Assembly (NCBI GenBank): GCA_946887155.1
Contig: CAMPKM010000021.1
Span: forward strand, 1-16,012
Source of the DNA: an uncultured Gemmatimonadota bacterium
Lineage (GTDB): Bacteria > Gemmatimonadota > Gemmatimonadetes > Gemmatimonadales > Gemmatimonadaceae
Reading direction: 5' to 3'
Length of the DNA stretch: 16,012 nucleotides
Shown here: piece after piece, positions 1 through 7,576 of the stretch
Layout of the letters: every line of letters starts with the position of its first letter
Position numbering within the stretch: the first letter of the stretch is position 1
The notes under the pieces: generated by a model
Database searches by the model: none
What the model was told of the DNA's origin: nothing
What the model saw: only the letters and a program-made list of their open reading frames with translations
Translations under genes and position numbers: made by a program

Positions 1-2271
1 TTCGAGGAACCGGTCGATGAGCACCGGGCGGTCTTCACTGACCCGGGCGGCCGTATCGAAATAGAAGCGCAGCGACGCCTCGTCGTAGACGATCTGCATC
101 GCCCGGCCGCCTAACACGTACGACGGCCGGACGAGGACCGGATAGCCGATGCGCTCCGCGCTTTCCACCGCTTCGTCCACGCTCGTTGCGGTGCCGTTCT
201 CCGGCTGGTGGATGTTCAGGTCGCGGGCCACCTGCTCGAACCGCTTCCGGTCCTCGGCGATGTCGATCGCGTCGGGCGACGTGCCGAGGATGGTGACGCC
301 CGCGGCTTCGAGCGCCCGCGTGAGCTTGAGCGGCGTCTGCCCGCCGAGCTGCACGATCACGCCCTTCGGTTGTTCGCGGTGCACGATTTCGAGCACGTCC
401 TCGAGCGTCAGCGGCTCGAAGTACAGCTTGTCGGAAATATCGTAGTCGGTGGAGACCGTCTCGGGGTTCGAGTTGATCATGATCGCCTCGTATCCCCGCT
501 CGCGGAGGGCCATCACCGCCCGGACGCAGCAGTAGTCGAACTCCACGCCCTGTCCGATGCGATTGGGGCCGCTGCCGAGGATGATCACGCACTCGCGGCC
601 GGTCTTCGGAACTTCGCTTTCGTCGTCGTAGCTGCTGTACAGGTACGGCGTCGACGACGGGAACTCACCGGCGCAGGTGTCGACGATCTTGTACGCCGGG
701 CGCACGCCGAGCTGCCAGCGCCGCGCGCGGGCCTCGTCCTCCGATTCGTTGCGCAGCGCCGCCAGTTGCCGGTCGCTGAAGCCCATGCGCTTCATGGCGC
801 GGATGTCGCCGGCGTCCGGTTCGCCCAGCGCCGCATAACGAGACTCGGCGTCGAGCAGCTCCCGCATCTGCTGCAGGAACCACGGGTCGATCGCCGTCAA
901 GGCGTAGAGTTCGTCGTTGGTCAGGCCGGCGAGCATGGCCCGCTTGAGCTGGAACACGCGTTCCGGCGTCGGCTGCGCCAGCGCGCCGCGCAGCGCTTCC
1001 ATCGTCTCGTCAGGCAGCCGGTCGTCCAGCAGGCGCGAGCCAATCACCCAGCCCGTGCGCCCCGATTCGAGCGCGCGCAGGCCCTTCTGGAAGGCTTCCT
1101 TGAACGTGCGTCCGATGGCCATGGATTCGCCCACCGACTTCATCTGCGTCGTCAGGCGCGGGCTCTCGCTGGTGAACTTCTCGAACGCAAACCGGGGGCA
1201 CTTCACCACCACGTAGTCCAGCACCGGCTCGAACGACGCCGGCGTGGTCTTCGTGATGTCGTTCGTGATCTCATCGAGCCGGTATCCCACCGCCAGCTTG
1301 GCGCCGATGCGCGCGATCGGGAATCCGGTCGCCTTCGACGCCAGGGCCGACGACCGCGACACGCGCGGGTTCATCTCGATCACGACCATCTCGCCGGTCT
1401 GCGGGTTGGTCGCGAACTGGATGTTGCACCCGCCGGCTTCGACGCCGATCTCCCGGATCACCCGGCAGGCGGCATCCCGCATCACCTGGTATTCGCGGTC
1501 GGTGAGCGTCATCGCCGGCGCCACGGTGATCGAGTCCCCGGTATGGACACCCATCGGGTCGAGGTTCTCGATCGAGCAGACGATGACGACGTTGTCGGCA
1601 AAGTCGCGCATGACCTCGAGCTCGAACTCCTTCCAGCCGAGCAGCGACCGCTCGATCAGCACCTGGCTCACCGGCGATTCGGCCAGCCCGCGCCGGACGA
1701 TCTCCTCGTACTCCTCGCGGTTGTAGGCGATGCCCCCGCCGGCGCCGCCTAACGTGAAGGACGGCCGGATGATCGCCGGATACCCGGTGAACTCGGCGAT
1801 CGACTGGGCCTCATCCCACGTGCGCGCGATCCGGCCCTGCGGCACCTTGAGCCCGATCCGCTCCATCGCCAGCCCGAACTCCTCGCGATCCTCCGCCACC
1901 CTGATGGCGCGCTGCTTGGCGCCGATGAGCTCCACGCCATACTTCTCGAGCACACCGGTCTCGGCCAGCTTCATCGCGACGTTGAGCGCCGTTTGTCCCC
2001 CCATCGTCGGGAGAAGCGCGTCCGGCTTCTCGCGCGCGATCACCATCTCGACGTATTCGGCCGTGACCGGCTCGAGGTACGTCTGGTCGGCGACCTCGGG
2101 ATCGGTCATGATCGTCGCCGGGTTCGAGTTCACGAGGATGACCTTGTAGCCCTCCTCGCGCAGCGCCCGCGCCGCCTGCGTGCCCGAGTAGTCGAACTCC
2201 GCGGCCTGGCCAATGACGATTGGCCCCGAACCAATCAGGAGGATCGTGTGGATGTCGTTACGACGCGGCAT
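1..2271 (-). CDS. carB: Carbamoyl-phosphate synthase large subunit (3' end cut by window edge)
   Basis: This is the large subunit of carbamoyl-phosphate synthase, which makes carbamoyl phosphate from bicarbonate, ammonia (from the CarA glutaminase) and two ATP, feeding pyrimidine and arginine synthesis. The first 757 residues of a protein usually about 1070 long are visible. The N-terminal motif [17 protein letters not shown] is at residues 14-30. The first ATP-grasp domain follows, with the segments [12 protein letters not shown] and [18 protein letters not shown]. The connecting oligomerisation region ends in [11 protein letters not shown]. The second, homologous half begins near residue 560 ([15 protein letters not shown]) and is cut inside its ATP-grasp domain; the allosteric C-terminus lies outside. 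The ATG start gives the normal family N-terminus ([17 protein letters not shown]). No strong Shine-Dalgarno sequence is visible. It lies 32 bp downstream of the gmd-like gene. No carA is visible. Confidence 0.97.
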   Translation of the reverse strand, partial: MPRRNDIHTILLIGSGPIVIGQAAEFDYSGTQAARALREEGYKVILVNSNPATIMTDPEVADQTYLEPVTAEYVEMVIAREKPDALLPTMGGQTALNVAMKLAETGVLEKYGVELIGAKQRAIRVAEDREEFGLAMERIGLKVPQGRIARTWDEAQSIAEFTGYPAIIRPSFTLGGAGGGIAYNREEYEEIVRRGLAESPVSQVLIERSLLGWKEFELEVMRDFADNVVIVCSIENLDPMGVHTGDSITVAPAMTLTDREYQVMRDAACRVIREIGVEAGGCNIQFATNPQTGEMVVIEMNPRVSRSSALASKATGFPIARIGAKLAVGYRLDEITNDITKTTPASFEPVLDYVVVKCPRFAFEKFTSESPRLTTQMKSVGESMAIGRTFKEAFQKGLRALESGRTGWVIGSRLLDDRLPDETMEALRGALAQPTPERVFQLKRAMLAGLTNDELYALTAIDPWFLQQMRELLDAESRYAALGEPDAGDIRAMKRMGFSDRQLAALRNESEDEARARRWQLGVRPAYKIVDTCAGEFPSSTPYLYSSYDDESEVPKTGRECVIILGSGPNRIGQGVEFDYCCVRAVMALRERGYEAIMINSNPETVSTDYDISDKLYFEPLTLEDVLEIVHREQPKGVIVQLGGQTPLKLTRALEAAGVTILGTSPDAIDIAEDRKRFEQVARDLNIHQPENGTATSVDEAVESAERIGYPVLVRPSYVLGGRAMQIVYDEASLRFYFDTAARVSEDRPVLIDRFLE

Positions 2272-2293
2272 CGAGTCTCAGCGAAAGGCGATG

Positions 2294-2318
2294 GAAATTG
2301 GGGTCAGACCCCATTTTC
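2294..2318. repeat. REP-like palindrome overlapping the gmd stop codon
   Basis: The core GGGGTCAGACCCC (2300-2312) is a perfect 6-bp dyad around a single A. It extends outward with one mismatch per side to GAAA...TTTC arms. The complementary TCA at 2304-2306 is the stop codon of the upstream gene, so the palindrome straddles the end of gmd and the short leader of carB. No U-run follows on the minus strand, so it is a weak candidate for an intrinsic terminator. From memory, GGGGTC/GACCCC palindromes of this type recur in intergenic DNA of many bacteria, and I associate them with REP elements mobilised by Y1/RAYT transposases. That association is recalled and was not checked here. Confidence 0.6.
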
Positions 2319-3251
2319 GTGGTCGACCATCATCGCGACCAAACGCTCGAAATCTACTTCCGGTGTCCAGCCGAGTCGCGACTTCGCCCGCGCCGGATTG
2401 GCAAGCCGGAGCGGCGCGTCCGAGGGTCGAAGGAGCGAGGGATCGCTATCGACGTGCTCCTTCCAGTCGAGTCCCACGCGACGGAACGCGACGTCGCAGA
2501 ATTCGGCGACCGAGTGTGCCGTGCCGGTGCCAATGACCAGGTCTTCCGGTTCCTCCTGGAACATCATGAGCCACATGGCGCGCACGTAGTCGCCGGCAAA
2601 ACCCCAGTCTCGACGCACGTCGATATTCCCGAGCGTCAATCGCTGTTGCCGTCCGTGGGCAATCCGCACCGCCGCCCGCACGATCTTGCGCGAAACAAAC
2701 GACTCACCGCGACGTGGACTCTCGTGATTGAACAGGATGCCGGTGACGGCATACAGCCCGAACTTCTCGCGGGCGTGCTCGATGGCGCCCATTGCATCTA
2801 CCTTCGCCCGGCCGTACGGGGACGCGGGATCGCGCGGCGCCGATTCATCCTGTGCGTGCGGTTCGGCGGCGAAAATTTCGCTACTCCCTGCAAAGAACAA
2901 ACGCGGCGACGGCAGTTCCTCGAGGATCGCCTGCACCAGCGTGAACGTCGGCAGCGATACGCCCAGTTCTGTCCCAGCAGGATCCTGAAACGACGTCGAT
3001 ACGCGAGAGGGCCCGGCGAGGTGGTAGACCTCGTCCGGTCGCTCGCGTCGCAGAATCTCCGTCCAGTCTTCCACGCGGCTTCCATCACCTTCGAGCAGTT
3101 CCACGCCCGCCAGGGCACGCGCGTACGGCAACTCCAGCGCACGGCGCGCATCGCGGGTGGTCCCAACCACGTGGTAGTCCCTCTGGAGCAGGAACTCGGC
3201 GAGGTAGCTCCCGTCCTGACCTGCCACACCGGTAATGAGCGCCGTCGGCAT
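2304..3251 (-). CDS. gmd: GDP-mannose 4,6-dehydratase-like NAD(P)-dependent sugar epimerase/dehydratase
   Basis: This 315-residue extended short-chain dehydrogenase most resembles GDP-mannose 4,6-dehydratase, which converts GDP-mannose to GDP-4-keto-6-deoxymannose for deoxysugars of surface polysaccharide. The Rossmann nucleotide-binding motif TGVAGQDG is at residues 7-14. The catalytic set is S124 and E125 (SSEIF), Y146 and K150 (YGRAK). The family signature FNHESPRRGE is at 174-183, followed by LGNIDVRRDWGFAGDYVRAMWLM. The usual catalytic Thr before Glu is Ser here, and the protein is shorter than typical Gmd (about 340-370), so the related 4-keto-6-deoxymannose reductase is a possible alternative. 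The ATG start fits the fold, but it lies only 13 bases beyond the T-run of a strong terminator and has no clear Shine-Dalgarno sequence. carB starts 32 bp after its stop. No partner deoxysugar gene is nearby. Confidence 0.85.
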   Translation of the reverse strand: MPTALITGVAGQDGSYLAEFLLQRDYHVVGTTRDARRALELPYARALAGVELLEGDGSRVEDWTEILRRERPDEVYHLAGPSRVSTSFQDPAGTELGVSLPTFTLVQAILEELPSPRLFFAGSSEIFAAEPHAQDESAPRDPASPYGRAKVDAMGAIEHAREKFGLYAVTGILFNHESPRRGESFVSRKIVRAAVRIAHGRQQRLTLGNIDVRRDWGFAGDYVRAMWLMMFQEEPEDLVIGTGTAHSVAEFCDVAFRRVGLDWKEHVDSDPSLLRPSDAPLRLANPARAKSRLGWTPEVDFERLVAMMVDHENGV

Positions 3252-3264
3252 CAGCGGGCAGCAT

Positions 3265-3292
3265 GAAAAAAGGGAGCGCCGCCGGCGCTCCC
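3265..3292 (-). terminator. Strong intrinsic terminator at the end of the alpha operon
   Basis: On the minus strand a perfect 9-bp stem GGGAGCGCC/GGCGCTCCC (3272-3292) with a 3-base loop is followed at once by six T (3265-3270). It lies about 30 bp after the rpmB stop, so it should end transcription of the rpmJ-to-rpmB operon. The gmd start codon at 3251 follows directly. Confidence 0.93.
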
Positions 3293-3321
3293 CTCAGTCT
3301 CAGTCAACGTCAGCGAGCCGA

Positions 3322-3540
3322 TCACGCCACTCGAGGCGCGCGTGGCGCTCGCTGAACCTTCCCCGCGCCGAGGCACCTGGTGCAGACCCGAACGCGCGTG
3401 ATCTTGCCGTCGACGAGCACACGGGCCGTCTGGAGATTGGGCCTCCAGGTGCGCCGGGTGCGGTTGTTTGCGTGTGAAACGTTGTTGCCGTAGGCGACGC
3501 CCTTGTCACAGACGTAGCAGCGGCTGCGTTTGATCGCCAT
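3322..3540 (-). CDS. rpmB: 50S ribosomal protein L28, zinc-ribbon form
   Basis: L28 is a protein of the large ribosomal subunit. The 72-residue product carries the family core [15 protein letters not shown] (18-32) followed by the PNLQ segment. Two Cys pairs, C8-x2-C11 and C53-x2-C56, mark the zinc-binding (C+) form. The ATG lies two bases after the rplQ stop, and the GGTGGAGG at the end of rplQ serves as ribosome-binding site, so the two genes are surely cotranscribed and may be translationally coupled. The position is unusual: rpmB is more often paired with rpmG than placed at the end of the alpha operon. A strong terminator follows. Confidence 0.96.
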   Translation of the reverse strand: MAIKRSRCYVCDKGVAYGNNVSHANNRTRRTWRPNLQTARVLVDGKITRVRVCTRCLGAGKVQRAPRAPRVA

Positions 3541-3542
3541 GG

Positions 3543-3899
3543 TCAGCCCTCCACCAGTTCGATGCGGGCCATTTCGGCACCGTCACCCTTGCGATGGCCA
3601 AGCTTCAGGATGCGCGTGTAGCCGCCGGCGCGCTTCTGGAACTTCGGCCCGACTTCGGCGAAAAGCTTGTCGGCAATGGCGCGCTGCTGGACATGCCGCG
3701 ACGCCTGACGACGATCGTGCAGCGTGCCGCTGCGGGCGCGCGTGATGAGCTTCTCGACGAACGGCCGCAGCTCCTTCGCCTTCGCTTCGGTCGTCTCGAT
3801 TGCGCCGTGCTGGATGAGGGACATGGCCAGTCCGCGCATCAGCGCAAGCTTCTGCTCGCCGGTGCGACGGAGTTGGCGTCCCGCTTTCCGGTGCCTCAT
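3543..3899 (-). CDS. rplQ: 50S ribosomal protein L17
   Basis: L17 is a large-subunit protein near the exit tunnel, classically the last gene of the alpha operon. The 118-residue product has the family start [13 protein letters not shown], the central [19 protein letters not shown] segment and the C-terminal [24 protein letters not shown]. Its ATG overlaps the rpoA stop in an ATGA junction (4 bases), implying translational coupling. Length is normal. Confidence 0.98.
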   Translation of the reverse strand: MRHRKAGRQLRRTGEQKLALMRGLAMSLIQHGAIETTEAKAKELRPFVEKLITRARSGTLHDRRQASRHVQQRAIADKLFAEVGPKFQKRAGGYTRILKLGHRKGDGAEMARIELVEG

Positions 3900-4981
3900 T
3901 GCTCCAGGTCCTCCATCGGGTCATCGTCAGGCGCGTTGGCGGCAGCCTGGCTCGGCGCGGTCCCCCAGTCGAGGATCTTCACGCCTTCGCCGTTCTCCTC
4001 GTAGCGCATGCCGAAGTTCAGGCCTTCGCTCTCGAGCAGGTGGGCGATTTCCTGCAGCGACTTCTTGCCGAAGTTCTTGACCTGCAGGATCTGGTTTTCC
4101 GTCTGCCGCACGAGGTCGCCCAGCGTACGGATGTTCGAGTTCTTCAGCGAATTGACCGAGCGGACCGACAGGTCCAGGTCGTCGATGAGCGTCTTGAGGC
4201 GATGCGCCAGCTTGGCGGCATCACCCGTCTGCGCTTCGCCGCCCGGGGTCACCGTCGCGGATGCGCTCGAGCCGAATCCGGCGAAGTACTGGAAGTGCGT
4301 CTGTGCCAGCGCGGCCGCGTAACTCACGGCTTCTTCGGGCGAGATCGTGCCGTTCGTCTCGACGGTGAGCACGAGGCGATCGTAGTCCGTGCGCTGACCC
4401 ACGCGGGTTTCGGCAACGGTGAAGTTCGCGCGTCGAACCGGATTGTAGATCGCGTCGATTTTCACGAGATCCACCGGCAGGCCGCGATCGGCGATATGCT
4501 GGTCCGCCTCGAGGTAACCGCGACCCTTGTTCACGTAGAGCTCGACGTTGACGTCGCGATCGTCCTGGAGCGTGAACAGGTGCTGCCGCGGATCGACGAC
4601 CCGCACGTTGGCGTTCGGCTCGATATGCGCCGCCGTGACTGGGCCCGCTGCATTGCGCGTGATGCGGAGGACGACGTCCTCGGCCTCGTCGCCCATCGCG
4701 AGCACGAGGTTCTTCAGGTTGCCGATGATGAGATGCACGTCTTCGACGACACCAGCAACGGTCTGGTGTTCGTGCAGGACGCCATCGATGCGGAAGCCCC
4801 AGACCGCGCTTCCGCGGAGGGACGACAGCAGCATGCGCCGCATCGCGTTGCCGAGCGTATGGCCGTAGCCACGCTCGAGCGGCTGGACGCGAAACTCGGC
4901 GATGTTCGGATTGTCCTCGCGGCGGTGGACTTCAACCACCTGCGGAAGGATCAGGCCCTTGAGATCGATTGCCTTGCTCAT
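3896..4981 (-). CDS. rpoA: DNA-directed RNA polymerase subunit alpha
   Basis: The alpha subunit nucleates RNA polymerase assembly and contacts UP elements and activators. The 361-residue product has the N-terminal dimerisation domain (about 1-235, with LERGYGHTLGNAMRRMLLSSL at about 35-55). A short linker follows, then the C-terminal domain at about 262-326 (LSVRSVNSLKNSNIRTLGDL, GKKSLQEI). R274 matches the DNA-contacting R265 of the E. coli protein. An acidic tail (327-361, ending [11 protein letters not shown]) makes it longer than the E. coli subunit (329). I chose the ATG at 4981 because MSKAIDLKGLILPQ is the usual beginning; a longer in-frame start at 5035 adds 18 residues unlike the family. 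AGGA lies about 10 bases upstream. The start is preceded by a 211-bp gap holding a large hairpin. Confidence 0.97.
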   Translation of the reverse strand: MSKAIDLKGLILPQVVEVHRREDNPNIAEFRVQPLERGYGHTLGNAMRRMLLSSLRGSAVWGFRIDGVLHEHQTVAGVVEDVHLIIGNLKNLVLAMGDEAEDVVLRITRNAAGPVTAAHIEPNANVRVVDPRQHLFTLQDDRDVNVELYVNKGRGYLEADQHIADRGLPVDLVKIDAIYNPVRRANFTVAETRVGQRTDYDRLVLTVETNGTISPEEAVSYAAALAQTHFQYFAGFGSSASATVTPGGEAQTGDAAKLAHRLKTLIDDLDLSVRSVNSLKNSNIRTLGDLVRQTENQILQVKNFGKKSLQEIAHLLESEGLNFGMRYEENGEGVKILDWGTAPSQAAANAPDDDPMEDLEQ

Positions 4982-4987
4982 GAACGC

Positions 4988-5015
4988 ATTATCCTGTCTT
5001 GGGTCTGCCGGGCAA
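4988..5015 (-). promoter_or_regulatory. Candidate internal promoter for rpoA
   Basis: On the minus strand TTGCCC (5010-5015) and GATAAT (4988-4993) are separated by 16 bases. The -10 hexamer ends six bases before the rpoA ATG, so initiation would fall near the start codon and give a leaderless or nearly leaderless message. The same region also contains AGGA, a possible Shine-Dalgarno site in a longer transcript. This is a motif match only. Confidence 0.35.
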
Positions 5016-5088
5016 CGGCCTCGGCAACGCCCCACCCCGCCCCTGGCGCGCGGTGGGCTCGTGAGGGATCCAGGGTCCCGACCGATCA

Positions 5089-5191
5089 GATTGACGATTT
5101 ACGATTGACGATTGACGATTTGTGATTGGGGTTCCAGCTCCATCAATCGTCGGTTGTCAATCGTCCAATCGTCAATCGTCAATCGTCAATC
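5089..5191. repeat. Inverted pair of heptamer tandem arrays (GATTGAC / GTCAATC)
   Basis: Six consecutive 7-base units beginning GATT (5089-5130) include three exact GATTGAC copies, at 5089, 5103 and 5110. They face seven units of the reverse complement at 5142-5191, with exact GTCAATC copies at 5156, 5171, 5178 and 5185 and one unit carrying an extra C. The centre (5131-5141) is about 11 unique bases. A transcript passing from rpsD to rpoA could fold this into a hairpin about 100 nt long. The right array ends two bases short of the rpsD stop codon. Function is unknown; heptamer tandem repeats occur in other bacteria, but this paired layout inside a ribosomal operon is notable. Confidence 0.9.
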
Positions 5192-5192
5192 A

Positions 5193-5825
5193 TCACTTTG
5201 AGTACAGCTCCACAACCAACTGCTCCTGCGCAGCAATCGGAATGTTCGGGCGCGATGGGCGCTCGAGCATCCGGCCGCTGTAGGTCTCGCGATCGACGGC
5301 CAGCCACGACGGTGATGCCCCGCGTGAGGCATGTTCCATCGCACCCTGGATGAATCCATTTTCGCGCGAGCCGGTGCGAACGCGAATCTCCTGGCCGGGC
5401 AGTACCACAAAGCTCGGAATGTCCACGGTGCGGGCATTCACCTCGATGTGACGGTGCCTGACGAGTTGGCGCGCGGCCTTTCGGCTGGACGCGAAACCCA
5501 GGCGATACACCATGTTGTCCAGACGGCTCTCCAGCGCGGCCAGCAGGTTGTGGCCGGTGATACCGGGCAACGTGGACACCTGCTCGAACGTGTTCCGGAA
5601 CTGCTTTTCAGACACGCCGTAGATGCGCTTGATCTTCTGCTTTTCGCGAAGCTGCTTCGCGTACTCCGAGGCCTTCCGGCGTCGCGCAGTGGCCTGGCCA
5701 TGCTGGCCCGGCGCGTACGGACGGCGTTCGACCGGACACTTCTCGGTGAAGCACTTCGTTCCCTTGAGAAACAGCTTGGTGCCTTCGCGGCGGCACTGGC
5801 GGCAGCTTGGTCCCGTGTAGCGCAT
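5193..5825 (-). CDS. rpsD: 30S ribosomal protein S4, zinc-binding form
   Basis: S4 binds 16S rRNA early in small-subunit assembly and in some bacteria represses its own operon. The 210-residue product has the N-terminal MRYTGPSCRQCRREG with C8, C11, C25 and C30 forming a zinc site (C+ form). RRPYAPGQHGQ is at about 34-44. The S4 RNA-binding domain spans about 98-165 (RLDNMVYRLGFASSRKAARQ...VNARTVDIPSFVVLPGQEI). The ATG lies three bases after the rpsK stop, with GGAG about ten bases upstream. It is followed by the 211-bp gap with paired heptamer arrays before rpoA. Confidence 0.98.
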   Translation of the reverse strand: MRYTGPSCRQCRREGTKLFLKGTKCFTEKCPVERRPYAPGQHGQATARRRKASEYAKQLREKQKIKRIYGVSEKQFRNTFEQVSTLPGITGHNLLAALESRLDNMVYRLGFASSRKAARQLVRHRHIEVNARTVDIPSFVVLPGQEIRVRTGSRENGFIQGAMEHASRGASPSWLAVDRETYSGRMLERPSRPNIPIAAQEQLVVELYSK

Positions 5826-5828
5826 GGA

Positions 5829-6206
5829 TCAGACTCTCCGGCGCTTCGGGGGACGGCAACCATTATGCGGAATCGGCGTCACGTCCTTGATCGACTTCAC
5901 CTGAAGCCCTGCCGATGCGAGCGCCTGGATGGCGGACTCGCGTCCGCTGCCCGGGCCCTGCACGCGCACGTGAACGCGCCGCATGCCCACCGAGAGCGCC
6001 TCACGCGCAGCCTGCTCGGCCGCCACCGTCGCGGCGAACGGCGTGGACTTCTTGGAGCCCTTGAAGCCGGCCTTCCCCGCCGAGCCCCAGGCGACCGTGT
6101 TGCCGCCCATGTCGGTGATGGTGATCGTGGTGTTGTTGAACGTGGCACTGACATGCGCCACGCCCTCGGCATCGATGACTCGTTTGGTCTTCTTTCCAGT
6201 AGCCAT
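5829..6206 (-). CDS. rpsK: 30S ribosomal protein S11
   Basis: S11 is a small-subunit platform protein near the E site. The 125-residue product shows the family sequence throughout: [59 protein letters not shown] and the C-terminal [18 protein letters not shown]. It lies 66 bp after the rpsM stop and 3 bp before rpsD. No clear Shine-Dalgarno sequence precedes the ATG. Confidence 0.98.
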   Translation of the reverse strand: MATGKKTKRVIDAEGVAHVSATFNNTTITITDMGGNTVAWGSAGKAGFKGSKKSTPFAATVAAEQAAREALSVGMRRVHVRVQGPGSGRESAIQALASAGLQVKSIKDVTPIPHNGCRPPKRRRV

Positions 6207-6272
6207 GTGTAAAGCTGATGTCGGATGGCGGAAGGCGGCCGGCGGTTACAACCCTGCACCGCCTGCTGCCGA

Positions 6273-6650
6273 TTACTTCGTCACTTTCTTCTTGCCGGCG
6301 ATGGCGCGGCGCGGACCCTTCTTCGTGCGCGCGTTCGTGTGCGTGCGCTGACCGCGGACCGGAAGACCGCGGCGATGCCTGATGCCGCGATACGAACCGA
6401 TGTCCATCAGTCGCTTGATGTTCATCGCGACCTCGGTGCGCAACGCTCCTTCGACGCGGTAATCCTTTTCGATCGCCTGTCGAAGGCGATTGACGTCGGC
6501 GTCCGTGAGGTCGCGAACACGAAGCGCGGAACTCACGCCCGTCTTCTCGAGGATTTCGCGCGCGGTCGTGCGACCAACGCCGAAGATGTACGTCAATCCG
6601 ATCTCGACCTTCTTGTCGCGAGGGAGATCGACACCAGCAATACGAGCCAT
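6273..6650 (-). CDS. rpsM: 30S ribosomal protein S13
   Basis: S13 sits in the head of the small subunit and contacts the P-site tRNA and the bridge to the large subunit. The 125-residue product begins [24 protein letters not shown], has the helix-two-turn-helix segment [11 protein letters not shown], and ends with the signature [22 protein letters not shown] and a basic tail. Its ATG is one base after the rpmJ stop, so the two are coupled. Confidence 0.98.
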   Translation of the reverse strand: MARIAGVDLPRDKKVEIGLTYIFGVGRTTAREILEKTGVSSALRVRDLTDADVNRLRQAIEKDYRVEGALRTEVAMNIKRLMDIGSYRGIRHRRGLPVRGQRTHTNARTKKGPRRAIAGKKKVTK

Positions 6651-6651
6651 G

Positions 6652-6768
6652 TCAGCCCTGCCGCTGCTTGTGCTTTGGATTTCTCTTGCAAATGATTCGC
6701 GTCACGCCGCTGCGCTTTACGACGCGGCAGTGTTCGCAAATCGGTTGCACGCTCGTTCGAACCTTCAC
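6652..6768 (-). CDS. rpmJ: 50S ribosomal protein L36, zinc-binding form, GTG start
   Basis: L36 is the smallest large-subunit protein. The 38-residue product begins [17 protein letters not shown] and ends [11 protein letters not shown]. The zinc ligands C11, C14, C27 and H33 are all present (C+ form). The start is GTG, with GGAG about eight bases upstream. Its stop is separated from the rpsM ATG by one base. It is the first gene of the alpha operon here. infA, map and secY, which often lie upstream, are absent; pyrF is there instead. Confidence 0.96.
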   Translation of the reverse strand: MKVRTSVQPICEHCRVVKRSGVTRIICKRNPKHKQRQG

Positions 6769-6813
6769 GTCTTGCTCCGTCTCTGTCAGGCGGGTAAATC
6801 GGCCAAGACGCTG

Positions 6814-6835
6814 AAAATAGGCACCTTACGGTGCC
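6814..6835 (-). terminator. Probable intrinsic terminator after pyrF
   Basis: On the minus strand GGCACC-GTAA-GGTGCC (6820-6835) forms a 6-bp stem with a 4-base loop, followed by TATTTT. It lies 15 bp after the pyrF stop and about 50 bp before rpmJ. It probably ends or attenuates the smpB-to-pyrF transcript. The stem is short, so readthrough into the alpha operon is possible. Confidence 0.6.
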
Positions 6836-6850
6836 CGTGCAAGGGACGAC

Positions 6851-7576
6851 CTACCCCTTCGTCGATTCCTGCGACACGGCCGCGACGAGCTCCCCGTTTA
6901 CGCGCGCCATCGCCGCCACCGGGTCCTTCGCGGCGGTCACGGTTCGGCCGAGGATGATGTACGTCGCACCCGATCGGGCGGCGTCGAGCGGCGTGACCAC
7001 CCGGCTCTGGTCGTTGGCCGAATCACCCGCCAGCCGCACCCCGGGGACCAGCGTGGCAAGCTTGCCCGCGTGCTCGGACACGATCCGCGCCGATTCGTGG
7101 CCTGAGCACACGACGCCATGGGCGCCGGCTTCGCTGGCCAACGCGGCAATTCGGCTCACCTCGTCCGGAACGGACTCCACGGCCCGGCCCAGTGATCTCG
7201 TGAGTTCCCCGGCATCGAGCGATGTCAGGACCGTGACGCCCAGTACGCCGCAGTGTTCACCCGCTCCGTCCACCGCCGCGGCGATCATCGCCGGTCCGCC
7301 GATCCCGTGCACGGTGATCAGCGAAGCGCCACAGGCTGCCGCGGACCGGCTCGCCGATCGAACCGTGTTGGGAATGTCGTGGAACTTCAGGTCGAGAAAA
7401 ACGCGCTTCCCTTCGCTCCGAACCCAATCCACGACCTCCGGACCCACCGAGGTAAAGAGCTCACTGCCGATCTTGTAGAACGAACACGAATCGCCGAGCG
7501 TGCGGACGATGGCTTTCGCGCGTTCGATGTCCGGGACGTCGAGCGCCACGATCGGAACAGGTTTCACTGCGGCCAT
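6851..7576 (-). CDS. pyrF: Orotidine 5'-phosphate decarboxylase
   Basis: This enzyme decarboxylates OMP to UMP, the last step of de novo pyrimidine synthesis. The 241-residue product has the full catalytic set of the bacterial family: D13, K35, and the DLKFHDIPNTV motif with D62, K64 and D67. The later phosphate-binding segments VPGVRLAGD and YIILGRTV are also present. I chose the ATG at 7576 (MAAVKPVPIVALD), which overlaps the end of pyrD by 13 bases. A GTG three codons later would make a 4-base overlap and is equally plausible. A longer in-frame start at 7627 lies inside pyrD and adds residues unlike the family. Confidence 0.96.
   Translation of the reverse strand: MAAVKPVPIVALDVPDIERAKAIVRTLGDSCSFYKIGSELFTSVGPEVVDWVRSEGKRVFLDLKFHDIPNTVRSASRSAAACGASLITVHGIGGPAMIAAAVDGAGEHCGVLGVTVLTSLDAGELTRSLGRAVESVPDEVSRIAALASEAGAHGVVCSGHESARIVSEHAGKLATLVPGVRLAGDSANDQSRVVTPLDAARSGATYIILGRTVTAAKDPVAAMARVNGELVAAVSQESTKG

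Noticed and set aside
208..1752. A long plus-strand open frame of 514 codons opposite carB
   Set aside because: It is an antisense shadow: rich in Arg, His and Val with no domain, while the minus strand encodes a full-length conserved CarB.
2220..3266. A 348-codon plus-strand open frame opposite gmd
   Set aside because: The composition is that of a GC-rich antisense frame, and the minus strand carries clear Gmd motifs.
5089..5191. The heptamer arrays as a CRISPR array
   Set aside because: The units are 7 bases with no spacers, and the two halves are inverted with respect to each other. No cas gene is present.
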